Counted from the first letter of the stretch, positions 1 to 9,058 are shown. The stretch is DNA of 42,827 nucleotides from Epilinea sp044228875 (GCA_044228875.1 JBGAUA010000011.1:1-42827); one strand, 5' to 3'. Translations and numbers: made by a program. The notes: generated from the sequence alone by a model not told the origin.

Positions 1-60
1 GGCGGCGGCCAGGAGGAGGATCAGCGGCAAGGCCGATCGGTGGCGAAGGTTATGAAGCAC
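1..60 (-). CDS. N-terminus of a secreted or membrane protein, cut by the window edge
   Basis: On the minus strand a GTG at position 60 opens 20 codons that run off the left edge. The translation starts MLHNLRHRSALPLILLLAAA, which is a basic N-terminus followed by a hydrophobic stretch, as in a signal peptide. An AGGCGGG-like Shine-Dalgarno sequence lies about 6 nt upstream, and the start sits 11 nt after the stop of the M1 aminopeptidase gene, so this is probably the next gene of the same operon. The product cannot be identified from 20 residues, and the GTG start is inferred. Confidence 0.45.
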   Translation of the reverse strand, partial: MLHNLRHRSALPLILLLAAA

Positions 61-71
61 CTTGTCCCGCC

Positions 72-2687
72 TCAGCCGGGCTCCTCCGCTGCAAGGGCGC
101 CGTTGGCCATGTCGGGCGCCTTCAGGCGCGCTTCCAGCTTCTCCACCCGGTCGGCCAGCTTGCGCAGCTGCGCGCGGAGGGCATCCAGCTCGTCGGCCTT
201 GCCCCCCGGCCTGGCGGTTCCGGCGGCCCGGATGCCGGCCGTCAAGCGAGCCACTGTCACCTGCTCCTGCCGGCAGCGCGGGGCGGCGAAGGCCTCGAGA
301 GCGCCCAGGGCCGACGATGCTTCCAGGGTTCCCAGCCCGCGCGCCGCGGCCCAGGCCACCTTCTGATTGGGGTCGCGCAGGAGATCCGTCAGGGCATCTA
401 TCACCCGTTCGCGCGCCGCCCGTTCCTGCCGATGCCCCAAGTCGGCCAGGGCCGACACGGCGGCCGGTCGGGAACGGTTGGAGCTCGCGCCATAGCCTAC
501 ATACTCCTCCAAGGCCGTCAGCGCCTCGGGCAGGCGGCAGGCGGCCAGGGCGCGGAAGGCCCCGGCCTGCACGATGCCGCCGAAGCCTTCGCGGGCGGCA
601 GCCTCCAGCAGCAGGTTCACCGGGGCCTCCGCTCGCCCGGCGCCCAGGGCCTCCAGGGCCGCCGCATGGGCATGGTAGGGCAGGTCGTCCTGGGCCAGCC
701 GGGCCTGCACGGCCTCCAGCATCAAGGGGTCCCGGTAGTGGCCGATGGCGCGCATCACCGAGGCGAGCACCCGCGGATCCTGCTCCAGCAGGGTGCGCTC
801 CACCAGTGCCTCCAGAGCCGCATCCACGCCTGCCTTGCCCAGGGCCTCCATCCATTCCACCCGCACGCCCCAGAAGGGCTCGGTCTGGCAGGCGGCGCGA
901 ATTGCGGCGATGCCCTCGCGCCCGCCCCTGGCCGCCAGGGTCAGCCCGGCCTGGATGCGCCCCGTCACGTCGCCGGCTTCGGTCAGTTGGCGGCGGAGCA
1001 TCGTCTCCCCGGGGTCCAGGTCCAACTTGTGCAATACCAGGCCGCGCGGGTCGAAACGCACCTGCTGGGGTGCCGTCGGCATGGGGATGATCACCGTCTG
1101 GCGGGCGCTTTCCAGGGTGATGGGCCACAGCGCGAGGTTGCCGTCAACCACCCAGCCCAACTCGGTGCGCAGGCGGAAGGACCGTTCGCCGGTCTGGGCG
1201 TCGGCCTGGGTCTGCTCGATCGTGAAGCGGCCTTCGCCGCGTGCGGCGTCATGCTTGAAGCGCACCTTGACGGCCGGATAGCCGGGGCTGTGGAACCACT
1301 GGTCGAAGAAGCGGCCCAGGCTGCGGCCGGAAACCTCCTCCAAGACGCGGCGGAAGTCGTCGGTCTCCACCACCTGGCCGCTGTATCGCGCCAGGTAGGC
1401 CCGCACGCCCCGCCAGAAGGTCTCGTCGCCCAGCTCCGCGCACAGCGTGTGCAGGCGGCAGGCGCCACCGGGGTACAGGTGGCGGTCGTACATCTGCCAG
1501 GAGCTGTTGAACTCTCGAGTGACGATGGGGCGTTGGTAGCGCTCGTCTGCTTCCTGCAGGTAGGCCTTGGCGTCGCGCCAGTACTGGTAGGCTCGCTCGT
1601 CCTCGCCCACGGTTTCCGCGAACCAGACCTGCTCCATGTACACGGCCCAGCTCTCCTTGAGCCAGGCATGGGCGAAGTCCCGGCAGACGACCGCGTCGCC
1701 GAAGTAGCTGTGGGCCATCTCGTGCAGGTTCGTCTCGTCCACCGCCCGGGTCCATTCCCGGGCGAGGGTGGCGTCCAGCACATAGCTGTCGTCCCAGGTG
1801 ACCAGGGAGATGTTCTCCATGGCGCCGCCGATGCCGGGCAGGGCGATCTGGTGGTACTTGGGGAAGGGGAAGGGCATGCCGAGCTTGGCGGTCATCCAGG
1901 ACAGCATGGCCGGCGTGCGCCCGAAGGAGCGCCGAAGGTCCTCGGCGCTCAGGGGGGGGCAGGCGTGGTAGGCCACGGGCACCCCGTCCACCGCGCCGTC
2001 TTCGACGCTCACGAAGTCGCCCACGGCGAAGCAGATCAGGTAGCTGGGGCAGGGGAAGTCCAGCCGCCAATGGGCGGTCTTCGTGCCGTCGCCATGGTCC
2101 TCCTCTGCCACCAGGACGCCGTTGGCCAGGATGGTAAGCCGTGACTCGGCCCGCAGGTGGAAATCCAGCCGCGTGCGGGCGTTCGGAAGGTCCACGCAGG
2201 GCAGCCAGTGGCGGGCCCGTTCCGTCTCGTGGTCGGTTGCCACGAACCAGGGTTGGTTGGGGTAGGCTGCCGTGGGACGCGAGAAGTACAGCCCGGCGGT
2301 TGGCTCTTGCACGCGGTAGCGGACGGTCAGGCGCCGCGTTTCGTCGGCGGCGAAGGGCGCGAGCCATCGCACGACGACGTGCTCGCCGTCGTAGGCCCAT
2401 TCGATCGCGCCGCCTGCAGGATCCTCCACCGACAGATCCTGCAGGGCGACGGCGTCGAGGCGCAGCTGTTGGGCTCCATCGCGCCGGGCCCGCAGGGTAA
2501 GCGTCACCGCGCCGCCGGCCGAGACGGCCTCGAGGTCCAAGGCCAGGCGGACTTCCAGGTGTAGAGGCTCCAGCTCCAAATCCGGCGGGTAATGCCGCTC
2601 GGCCCCGGGCAGGGTGAAGCTGTCGCCGGCGCCCAACTTGTGGGCGGCGCAGGCACAGCGGGCGGCGTGTTCGTGTTCCTGGTGCAT
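72..2687 (-). CDS. M1 family zinc aminopeptidase with C-terminal HEAT repeats
   Basis: The product is an 871-residue metallopeptidase that should remove N-terminal amino acids from peptides. The signatures are complete: the substrate-binding GAMEN loop at residues 288-292, the zinc site HEMAH at 322-326, and the third ligand Glu345, exactly 18 residues after the second His. A likely catalytic Tyr lies in HLYPGGA about 60 residues further on. The N-terminal ~230 residues form the usual beta-sandwich domain. From about residue 590 to 830 the sequence turns into Ala/Leu-rich helical repeats (HEAT-like), and the last ~30 residues look like a short coiled coil. There is no signal peptide, so I infer a cytoplasmic enzyme. 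The N-terminus is His/Cys-rich (MHQEHEHAARCACAAH), which is unusual. An AAGGA sequence about 9 nt upstream supports the start. Confidence 0.93.
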   Translation of the reverse strand: MHQEHEHAARCACAAHKLGAGDSFTLPGAERHYPPDLELEPLHLEVRLALDLEAVSAGGAVTLTLRARRDGAQQLRLDAVALQDLSVEDPAGGAIEWAYDGEHVVVRWLAPFAADETRRLTVRYRVQEPTAGLYFSRPTAAYPNQPWFVATDHETERARHWLPCVDLPNARTRLDFHLRAESRLTILANGVLVAEEDHGDGTKTAHWRLDFPCPSYLICFAVGDFVSVEDGAVDGVPVAYHACPPLSAEDLRRSFGRTPAMLSWMTAKLGMPFPFPKYHQIALPGIGGAMENISLVTWDDSYVLDATLAREWTRAVDETNLHEMAHSYFGDAVVCRDFAHAWLKESWAVYMEQVWFAETVGEDERAYQYWRDAKAYLQEADERYQRPIVTREFNSSWQMYDRHLYPGGACRLHTLCAELGDETFWRGVRAYLARYSGQVVETDDFRRVLEEVSGRSLGRFFDQWFHSPGYPAVKVRFKHDAARGEGRFTIEQTQADAQTGERSFRLRTELGWVVDGNLALWPITLESARQTVIIPMPTAPQQVRFDPRGLVLHKLDLDPGETMLRRQLTEAGDVTGRIQAGLTLAARGGREGIAAIRAACQTEPFWGVRVEWMEALGKAGVDAALEALVERTLLEQDPRVLASVMRAIGHYRDPLMLEAVQARLAQDDLPYHAHAAALEALGAGRAEAPVNLLLEAAAREGFGGIVQAGAFRALAACRLPEALTALEEYVGYGASSNRSRPAAVSALADLGHRQERAARERVIDALTDLLRDPNQKVAWAAARGLGTLEASSALGALEAFAAPRCRQEQVTVARLTAGIRAAGTARPGGKADELDALRAQLRKLADRVEKLEARLKAPDMANGALAAEEPG

Positions 2688-2830
2688 GGCGATGGTCCTT
2701 GGGGTGGGAACAGACGGCTAAGTGTCGCCCGTCGCCGGAGCGGGGTCAAGGATACGACAACCTGGTCGCGGGCGGGGCAGCCGCTCGGGCTACGGCTAGC
2801 CGGGAGGGAGAAGGCGCGAACCGCGGGATG

Positions 2831-2860
2831 TTGACACATGGGGGTCTACGAAGGTAGACT
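2831..2860 (+). promoter_or_regulatory. Promoter with a palindromic operator
   Basis: TTGACA (2831-2836) is followed after 18 nt by TAGACT (2855-2860), a plausible sigma-70 promoter. A perfect inverted repeat, GTCTAC (2844-2849) gaag GTAGAC (2854-2859), covers the end of the spacer and most of the -10 box. A dimeric winged-helix protein bound there would block RNA polymerase. The obvious candidate is the regulator encoded second in this operon, which would make it autoregulated; that link is an inference. Confidence 0.6.
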
Positions 2861-2895
2861 GGTCTGCGCAACAAACCAAACTGTAGGAGTATTTC

Positions 2896-3528
2896 ATGAC
2901 AACCCAATCCCAACTGCGCGATCTCGAGCAACGCCCGCAACGCTACTGGAACGCCGACGGCATTCCCGAACTGGTCATGGGCCTGGTCTGGATGCTCTGG
3001 GGCGTCGCGATGCTCGTCGGCGAGGCTCTGCCCGCGGGTCGGGGCCAGCGGGGCTACTGGTTGGTCATGCCGGCCATCCTGGTGCTCAGCGGCTTCGCCG
3101 CCAACGGGTTGACCAAGCGGCTGAAGGAGCGGTTGACCTACCCGCGCGCGGGCTACGTGACCTACCGCGAGCCCGGCCGCTATGCCCGCCTGTTGGGCGC
3201 CGGCGTGGCCATCCTGGCCGCTGCCACCTTGGCCTTCCTCATCATCACCGGACGGCAGGGTGGACTGGAGCATGCGGCGGCGCCGGCCATCGGCCTCATC
3301 CTCAGTCTGGCCTTTCTGGTGGCGGCCCTCCGGCAGCGGGCGCCGCAGTATCTGGCCCTGGCCGGCGTGGCCTTGATGCTGGGCCTGGCATTCGGGGCGC
3401 TGCGGCTGGGCTGGGACGCCATCAACTGGATGCTGGTCCTCCTGGGTGCGGCCGGAGCCATCCTGGGCGCCTGGCGCCTGGCCCGCTTCCTGCGGCGCAA
3501 TCCGGTCGCCGCGGAGCATAATCCATGA
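2896..3528 (+). CDS. Six-TM membrane protein of unknown function
   Basis: This 210-residue protein is not recognised as a named family. It has a polar N-terminus of about 25 residues and then six hydrophobic segments, at roughly 26-44, 54-72, 98-118, 126-144, 151-171 and 176-196, ending in a basic tail. A basic loop containing YPRAGYVTYREPGRYAR separates TM2 and TM3. The start is supported by AGGAG 6 nt upstream. The gene overlaps the following winged-helix regulator by 4 nt (ATGA), so the two are translationally coupled. This membrane protein plus regulator pairing is common in Actinobacteria and Chloroflexota, and the regulator probably controls production of the membrane protein. Confidence 0.8.
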   Translation: MTTQSQLRDLEQRPQRYWNADGIPELVMGLVWMLWGVAMLVGEALPAGRGQRGYWLVMPAILVLSGFAANGLTKRLKERLTYPRAGYVTYREPGRYARLLGAGVAILAAATLAFLIITGRQGGLEHAAAPAIGLILSLAFLVAALRQRAPQYLALAGVALMLGLAFGALRLGWDAINWMLVLLGAAGAILGAWRLARFLRRNPVAAEHNP

Positions 3529-3809
3529 CCGACCTGGACCGTGTCATCCACGAACCGGCCCGCCTGCGCATCGTGGCCCTCCTGGCGGGGGTGGAGGAGG
3601 CGGATTTCCTATGGCTCCTCCGCGAGAGCGCCCTGACCAAGGGCAACCTGTCCAGCCACCTGGCGAGACTCGAGGAAGCGGGCTATGTGGCGGTGGAGAA
3701 GACCTTCCGCGGCAAGATCCCGCTCACCATGCTGCGTCTTTCGGAGGTCGGGCGCTCGGCCTTCGCCGGCTACCGGCAAGCGATGAAGGCGGTGTTGGGC
3801 AAGGGTTGA
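3525..3809 (+). CDS. Winged-helix transcriptional regulator (HTH_34/ArsR-MarR-like)
   Basis: The product is a 94-residue single-domain DNA-binding protein. It begins with the IHEPARLRIVALL helix typical of small winged-helix repressors. The recognition helix region reads LTKGNLSSHLARLEEAGYV (about residues 37-55), followed by the wing VEKTFRGKIPLTMLRLSEVGR. This pattern matches the 'winged helix DNA-binding domain' proteins grouped in HTH_34. The ATG overlaps the stop of the membrane-protein gene (ATGA). No ligand-binding domain is present, so the signal must act on the wHTH itself or come from the membrane partner. The perfect palindrome over the operon promoter is its likely operator (inference). 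Confidence 0.88.
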   Translation: MTDLDRVIHEPARLRIVALLAGVEEADFLWLLRESALTKGNLSSHLARLEEAGYVAVEKTFRGKIPLTMLRLSEVGRSAFAGYRQAMKAVLGKG

Positions 3810-3839
3810 AATGGTTCAATGGCGCTATCGGTACAACGA

Positions 3840-3874
3840 CGAAGGCGCACCCCCCGGAAGGGGGTGCGCCTTCG
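3840..3874. terminator. Strong bidirectional hairpin between convergent genes
   Basis: A perfect 15-bp stem (3840-3854 pairing with 3860-3874, CGAAGGCGCACCCCC and its complement) closes a 5-nt loop. It lies between the end of the winged-helix gene and the convergent end of the thioredoxin-like gene. Neither side has a strong T-run, so termination efficiency is uncertain. Confidence 0.65.
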
Positions 3875-3937
3875 TGTAATGCGTATGACCTGCTCGCCGC
3901 CGCGCCTCCCGCGAGGCTGCTGCGGCGTCGCCGGAAA

Positions 3938-5140
3938 CTAGCGCTCCAGCCAGGGCAGGTAGACCTTGCCGCCCGTCGGACCCTTGGCCTTGACCGTGAG
4001 GGTGAAGGTATCGCTGACCGACTTGCCGTCGGAGCTGCAACGGATGCTGATCTCCGCGCTGCCTGTCTGGCCGGCCGCGATGGCCAGATCCAGCATGCTG
4101 CCATTGATCGTAGGCGTCAACAGCGCGGCGTTGCTGTTCTTGCTGACCTCAAAGGTCATCTGCGTCGGATCGCTGTCCGCGTCGGCGAAGACCTTGGACA
4201 GGTCGATGGAGGCCACCGGCTCCTCCTCCATCACCGCGATGTCGGCGATGGGCGACTTGACCGTGGGCGGCATGTCGATGACCACCGGCGGCAAGGTCGG
4301 GGTGGGCTCCGGCGGCGCCTGGGTGGGCTCAACGGTGGGTTCGGCCGTCGGCCCCACCAGCGGCGGCAGTTCGCCCTTGATGGCATGCGCCGCATTCAGC
4401 GACTCGTAGGGGCCGGTGTTGTTGTTCGGCCGGTAGTCCACGATGGCCAGCACCTGGCCCGCGGTGCCCAGGTCCTTGGCCTTGTCCTTCATCGTCACCA
4501 CGCAGGTGGCGGTTTCGCCGTTGAGGAGCGGCTTGCCGCAGAGGCCGTTGACCTGCTCGGCTACCGCGGTGCGGCCCGTGTGCAGGATCTTCTTCTCCAG
4601 CCAGATCACCGCGTTGAGGGTGGTAGCGTTGCCGCTGGAAAGGGTCACACCGGCGCGATTGGTGACCCGCATGGTCACCACGACGTCGTTGTTGACCACC
4701 TTGTAGGCGGCGAGCAGGTCCACGCCGGCCTTGCGCCGCAAGGCCTCGTCGATCATGCGCTTGTAGACCTTGGCGAAATCCACCGAGCCCATGGTCGTGC
4801 GGAAGCCGCTGTCCACGTCGATGAGCGGAAGCGTGGCGCTGCCGCCGGCACCGAAAGCCGTCCACCAACGGGCCGGACGCGTCCAGCCGCGCGTGCCGTC
4901 CACGTTGTACTCCAGCATCAGGACGTTCTTGCTGGCGTTCTTGTAATCCGCTTGAAGCTGGTCGACCACCGGACCGGCGGCCTTGCAGATGCCTCAGGTG
5001 TCGCGGCTGAACTTCTCGAAGACGACCAGGCGGTCCTGCTCCGCCTGGGCCTGGGTGACGCTGACCGCATGGTGGGTCATGATGCCCACCACCGCCAGCA
5101 CCGCGCCGGTCAGTACCGGCATGCTGAGTGCTCGACGCAT
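3938..5140 (-). CDS. Candidate selenoprotein: secreted thioredoxin-fold protein with UxxC motif and cadherin-like domain
   Basis: I read this as one 400-codon gene with an in-frame TGA at codon 49 (4994-4996). The start at 5140 is preceded by AGGAGG, 8 nt away, and followed by a signal peptide (residues 1 to about 33). The sequence around the TGA is VVFEKFSRDT-TGA-GICKAAGPVVDQL, so the TGA sits where the first Cys of a thioredoxin CxxC should be and Cys52 is the second. The cis-Pro loop (TLPLIDVDSG, Pro105) confirms the fold. The frame stays open for 351 codons after the TGA. A beta-rich middle region follows, then a Pro/Thr linker (about 264-287), a cadherin/Ig-like domain (about 288-387) and the tail VYLPWLER. 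Insertion of selenocysteine is supported by a SECIS-like hairpin at 4964-4982. Alternatives are a point mutation, a sequencing error, or two separate ORFs; the last is unlikely because the second would lack half of its fold. Confidence 0.75.
4964..4982 (-). promoter_or_regulatory. Putative bacterial SECIS hairpin downstream of UGA
   Basis: On the minus-strand mRNA, GGCCGCC (4982-4976) pairs with GGTGGTC (4970-4964) in a 7-bp stem with two G-U pairs, closing the 5-nt loop GGTCC. The loop begins 18 nt after the UGA. Bacterial SECIS elements are known to place a small stem-loop with a G at loop position 1 or 2 about 16-37 nt after the UGA, and the E. coli fdhF loop carries GGUC. A three-base outer pairing (CTG 4988-4986 with CAG 4960-4958) could extend the structure across a 3x3 internal loop. 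Confidence 0.55.
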
Positions 5141-5328
5141 GTCTCCTGCCTCCTGCAATCGTGAGGACCGACGCCGACGGGACCAGGTGGTCGATCGGCC
5201 AAGCCCATAGGACACCCTCGAAGCCCGAGGACGAAATGGCCCGGAGGCGCTCCTGGGCGCGCGGGTCGTGGCGATGCCGGCGGTGACGACGGACTTGGCG
5301 CTTGATACGCAAGGCTCGGCCACCCCCA
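5141..5328 (-). other. Long 5' leader of the candidate selenoprotein gene
   Basis: About 188 nt separate the predicted transcription start (around 5328) from the ATG at 5140. The frame is open back to a GTG at 5323, but the residues encoded there are Arg/Ser-rich and look non-coding, while a signal peptide starts at 5140. I see no riboswitch that I recognise in it. Confidence 0.35.
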
Positions 5329-5335
5329 GCGAGAC

Positions 5336-5364
5336 AGTGTACCGGCCTGCAGCGGGCCTGTCAA
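5336..5364 (-). promoter_or_regulatory. Sigma-70 type promoter for the candidate selenoprotein gene
   Basis: Read on the minus strand, TTGACA (5364-5359) is followed after exactly 17 nt by TACACT (5341-5336). This is the best match to consensus in the 351-bp divergent region 5141-5491. Confidence 0.6.
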
Positions 5365-5477
5365 TACCGGTTTACGACCATGCCCATCGCCCCTACGGCC
5401 ATCGACGTACTGCAACGCCGTCTGGCGGGGGAACGTGACCTATCGATCGGCCGCGGCGGCGACCGCAGGCGTGGCGC

Positions 5478-5483
5478 TATCAT
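5478..5483 (+). promoter_or_regulatory. -10 element of a probable leaderless promoter
   Basis: TATCAT ends 8 nt before the ATG of the ABC exporter gene, and no Shine-Dalgarno sequence is present. Transcription would start at or next to the A of the ATG. No convincing -35 box was found. Confidence 0.4.
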
Positions 5484-5491
5484 TGCCCGCC

Positions 5492-7468
5492 ATGAGCACG
5501 GACCCCTATCAGGAAGAGGATCTGGAAGGCCGCGGACTGGACCGCCGCCTCCTCGGCTGGATGCTGGCTTATGCCCGGCCGGAGCGGCGCGCCCTTGCCG
5601 GCTGCGTCTTGCTGCTGGCCGGGCTGGCCGGCCTGGAGCTGACCCAGCCCTACCTCATCAAGACCGCCATCGACCGCGTCCTCGCACCCGGAGCCGGTGC
5701 GAGGGATCCCCTGCTGCTGGCGCGCCTGTGGCCCCTGGCCGGCCTGTACCTCGCCTCCGCCATCGGCCTGGCGCTGCTGCAGTACCTCCAGGCGCTCTGG
5801 CTGGGGCGGACCGGGCAGCGCATCATCGCCGCCATACGCCAGGATGTCTTCGATCACGTGCAGCGACTCAGCCTCTCCTACTTCGACCGCCAGCCCGCCG
5901 GGCGGGTGGTCACCCGCGTCACCAATGACGTGGAAGCCCTCAACGAGATGTACACCTCGGTGCTGGTCAACCTCTTCCGGGACCTCTTCGTCATGGTCGG
6001 CGGCGTCATCGTTCTCGTCAGCCTGAACGTCCGCCTGGCGATGGTGGCCCTGGCCGTGATGCCCCTGGTCGCCGCCACCGCATGGGCGTTCCAGAAGCGC
6101 TCGCGCCGCGGCTGGCGCGCTTCGCGCCGCGAGCTGGCGCGGATCAATGCCACCCTCGCGGAATCCTTCTCCGGCATGCGCGTCATCCAGCTCTTCGGCC
6201 GCGAGGCGGTCGGCAGTCGGGCCTTCGGCCTGGTCAACCAGGCCTACCACGACGCGGCCATGCAGGTCATCCGCGTTTTCGCCGTCTTCGGGCCGGCCCT
6301 GGACCTGCTCACCTCGCTGGCCCTGGCCGGGGTCATCTGGTATGGAGGCGAGCTGGTGCTGCAGCGCAACGCGGCGCTCGCGGCGGGCGGCGTGGAGAGC
6401 GCCGCGTTGGCGGGCATCAGCTTCGGCACGCTCTACGCCGTCATCGCCTACCTGCGCCGGATCTTCGAGCCGCTCAACGCACTGGCCCAGAAGTACAACA
6501 TCCTGCAGAGCGCCCTGGCCGCCGCCGAACGGCTCTCGCAGCTCCTGGCCACCCGGCCGGAGGTGGCCGATCCCGTAAATCCCCTGCCGCTGCCGCCCGC
6601 CCGGCGGGATCAGGTCAAAGGGCGCGTCGGAGATGGGGACAGTGCGGCGCCGGTCGCGTCACGGCCGGTCACACCGCCGCTTGCCACCGTCCAGTCGACG
6701 CACCGGGCCACGGAAGACCCTGTGAACGATCTCGATGCGCCAGCCGTGGCCTTCGAGGGAGTCTGGTTCGCCTATCAAGGTGAGGACTGGGTGCTGCGCG
6801 ACGTCAGCTTCGAGGTGGCGAGGGGCGAGACCGTGGCTTTCGTGGGCCATACCGGCGCGGGCAAGTCCACCATCATGAATCTGGTGCCCCGCTTCTACGA
6901 TGTGCAGCGGGGGCGCATCCTGGTGGGAGGGCGGGACGTGCGCGAGGTGGCCGGCAAGGCGCTTCGCCATCGCGTCGGCATCGTCATGCAGGATGTCTTT
7001 CTCTTTGCCGGCGATGTTGCCAGCAACATCAGCCTCCTGGACCCCGCCATCGACCGCGCCGCCGTGGAGACGGCCGCGCGGCAGGTGGGTGCCGACCGCT
7101 TCATCGCCAGGTTGCCGGGGGGGCTGGACGAACCGGTGGTCGAACGCGGCCTCTCGCTGTCCACCGGCCAGCGACAGCTCATCAGCTTCGCCCGCGCTCT
7201 GGCCTACGATCCTGACATCCTGATCCTGGACGAGGCCACCGCCAACATCGACACTGAGACGGAGGACGCCCTTCAGCAGGCGGTGCGGACAGTGGCCCGC
7301 GACCGCACCCTGCTGGTGGTGGCCCACCGCCTGGCCACGGTGCGTCAGGCCGACCGCATCCACGTCATGCACAAGGGGCGCATCGTGGAATCCGGTGACC
7401 ATGCCGGCCTCCTGGCGGCCGACGGTCGCTATGCGTACCTGTGGCGCCTGCAGTTTGAATCCGCCTGA
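5492..7468 (+). CDS. ABC exporter, fused permease-ATPase (type I/MdlB-like)
   Basis: This 658-residue half-transporter carries a six-helix membrane domain (residues ~20-350) followed by a nucleotide-binding domain; two copies, or one with a partner, would form a working exporter. The ATPase has Walker A GHTGAGKST at 452-460, signature LSTGQ at 556-560 (Thr in place of the usual Gly), Walker B ILILDE ending at Glu581, and an H-loop in VVAHRLATV. The coupling-helix region reads DVFDHVQRLSLSYFDRQPAGRVVTRVTNDVE, typical of the family. A Pro-rich insert of about 50 residues lies between the two domains. The ATG at 5492 is preferred over an upstream ATG at 5435 because homology begins only after MSTDPYQEED. 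The substrate is unknown. Confidence 0.9.
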   Translation: MSTDPYQEEDLEGRGLDRRLLGWMLAYARPERRALAGCVLLLAGLAGLELTQPYLIKTAIDRVLAPGAGARDPLLLARLWPLAGLYLASAIGLALLQYLQALWLGRTGQRIIAAIRQDVFDHVQRLSLSYFDRQPAGRVVTRVTNDVEALNEMYTSVLVNLFRDLFVMVGGVIVLVSLNVRLAMVALAVMPLVAATAWAFQKRSRRGWRASRRELARINATLAESFSGMRVIQLFGREAVGSRAFGLVNQAYHDAAMQVIRVFAVFGPALDLLTSLALAGVIWYGGELVLQRNAALAAGGVESAALAGISFGTLYAVIAYLRRIFEPLNALAQKYNILQSALAAAERLSQLLATRPEVADPVNPLPLPPARRDQVKGRVGDGDSAAPVASRPVTPPLATVQSTHRATEDPVNDLDAPAVAFEGVWFAYQGEDWVLRDVSFEVARGETVAFVGHTGAGKSTIMNLVPRFYDVQRGRILVGGRDVREVAGKALRHRVGIVMQDVFLFAGDVASNISLLDPAIDRAAVETAARQVGADRFIARLPGGLDEPVVERGLSLSTGQRQLISFARALAYDPDILILDEATANIDTETEDALQQAVRTVARDRTLLVVAHRLATVRQADRIHVMHKGRIVESGDHAGLLAADGRYAYLWRLQFESA

Positions 7469-7520
7469 CAGGAACATGGCCTGACGGGGGATCCAGTACG
7501 GCCTGATGTTCCAGGATCGA

Positions 7521-7558
7521 CCGCCGGCCGCGCAACTTCCGGCCTCCGGCGGGGTTTT
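7521..7558 (+). terminator. Possible intrinsic terminator after the ABC exporter
   Basis: CCGCCGG (7521-7527) pairs with CCGGCGG (7546-7552), followed by GG and TTTT (7555-7558). An inner GGCC/GGCC pairing is also possible. Just upstream a second inverted repeat, GGAACAT (7471-7477) and ATGTTCC (7506-7512), brackets the start of the intergenic region. Confidence 0.4.
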
Positions 7559-7624
7559 AACCCGTGGAGGGCGGCGTCGCTCTCCGTTGCGTGTTCCGAA
7601 CTCGACCGCAGAGGAGCTTGATTC

Positions 7625-8026
7625 ATGGGCGTATCCAATTGGCTCGCCGTTCTCGTGTCCGCGCTGGCCTTCTTCGCCATTGGCTGGGTCTGGTATGGCC
7701 CGCTTTTCTCCAAGCCGTGGGCTTCCGGCATGGGCTATGACGGTTCGGGCTCGGACATGAGCATGCCGCCGATGATGCTCGTCATGTCCTTCCTGATGTC
7801 CTTCTTCCTGGCCACGGCCCTGGCCTCCATCCTGGGCACGGCGGGTGTCACCGAGACGGGCGCGGCGATCCAAGCGGCGTTCATGCTCTGGCTGGGCCTC
7901 ATCGCCACCACCTACACCCTCAACCAGGTCTACGACAACCGCCCCTGGCGGGTGTGGGCCATCAACATCGGCTACCACCTGGTGGGCATGCTGGTGATGG
8001 CGCTCATCCTCACCGTCTGGCCCTGA
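7625..8026 (+). CDS. DUF1761 family membrane protein
   Basis: This is a 133-residue integral membrane protein with about four hydrophobic segments (roughly 6-24, 50-71, 80-101 and 113-131). The motif WYGPLFSKPW after TM1 and the ending ...GYHLVGMLVMALILTVW are typical of DUF1761, a family without a known biochemical role. The start is supported by GAGGAG about 9 nt upstream. It stands alone between the ABC exporter gene and a convergent ABC ATPase gene. Confidence 0.85.
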   Translation: MGVSNWLAVLVSALAFFAIGWVWYGPLFSKPWASGMGYDGSGSDMSMPPMMLVMSFLMSFFLATALASILGTAGVTETGAAIQAAFMLWLGLIATTYTLNQVYDNRPWRVWAINIGYHLVGMLVMALILTVWP

Positions 8027-8073
8027 TCCCACCGGCTGATTCCACCGGCGCGGCCGCCGCTCGCGGCAGGTGG

Positions 8074-8096
8074 CCAAGGGCGTCCGGACCGATGGT

Positions 8097-8110
<14 letters not shown>
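8074..8110. terminator. Inverted repeat between convergent genes
   Basis: CCAAGGGCGTC (8074-8084) and GACGCCCTTGG (8100-8110) form a perfect 11-bp stem. The repeat overlaps the last codons and stop of the ABC ATPase gene on the minus strand. No T-run follows on either side, so it may act as a transcript-end stabiliser rather than a classic terminator. Confidence 0.4.

Positions 8111-9058
<948 letters not shown>

Noticed and set aside
432..2144. 570-codon open frame on the plus strand
   Set aside because: It is antisense to the M1 aminopeptidase, whose zinc and GAMEN motifs prove the other strand is coding.
3938..4969. A separate 343-residue gene starting at GTG 4969, after the TGA
   Set aside because: That start lies inside the thioredoxin domain, lacks a signal peptide although the rest is clearly extracytoplasmic, and is in the same frame as the upstream signal peptide segment.
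5141..5323. Upstream GTG start (5323) for the thioredoxin-like gene
   Set aside because: It would bury the signal peptide 61 residues inside the protein, and the added residues are Arg/Ser-rich with no homology-like pattern. AGGAGG marks 5140 instead.
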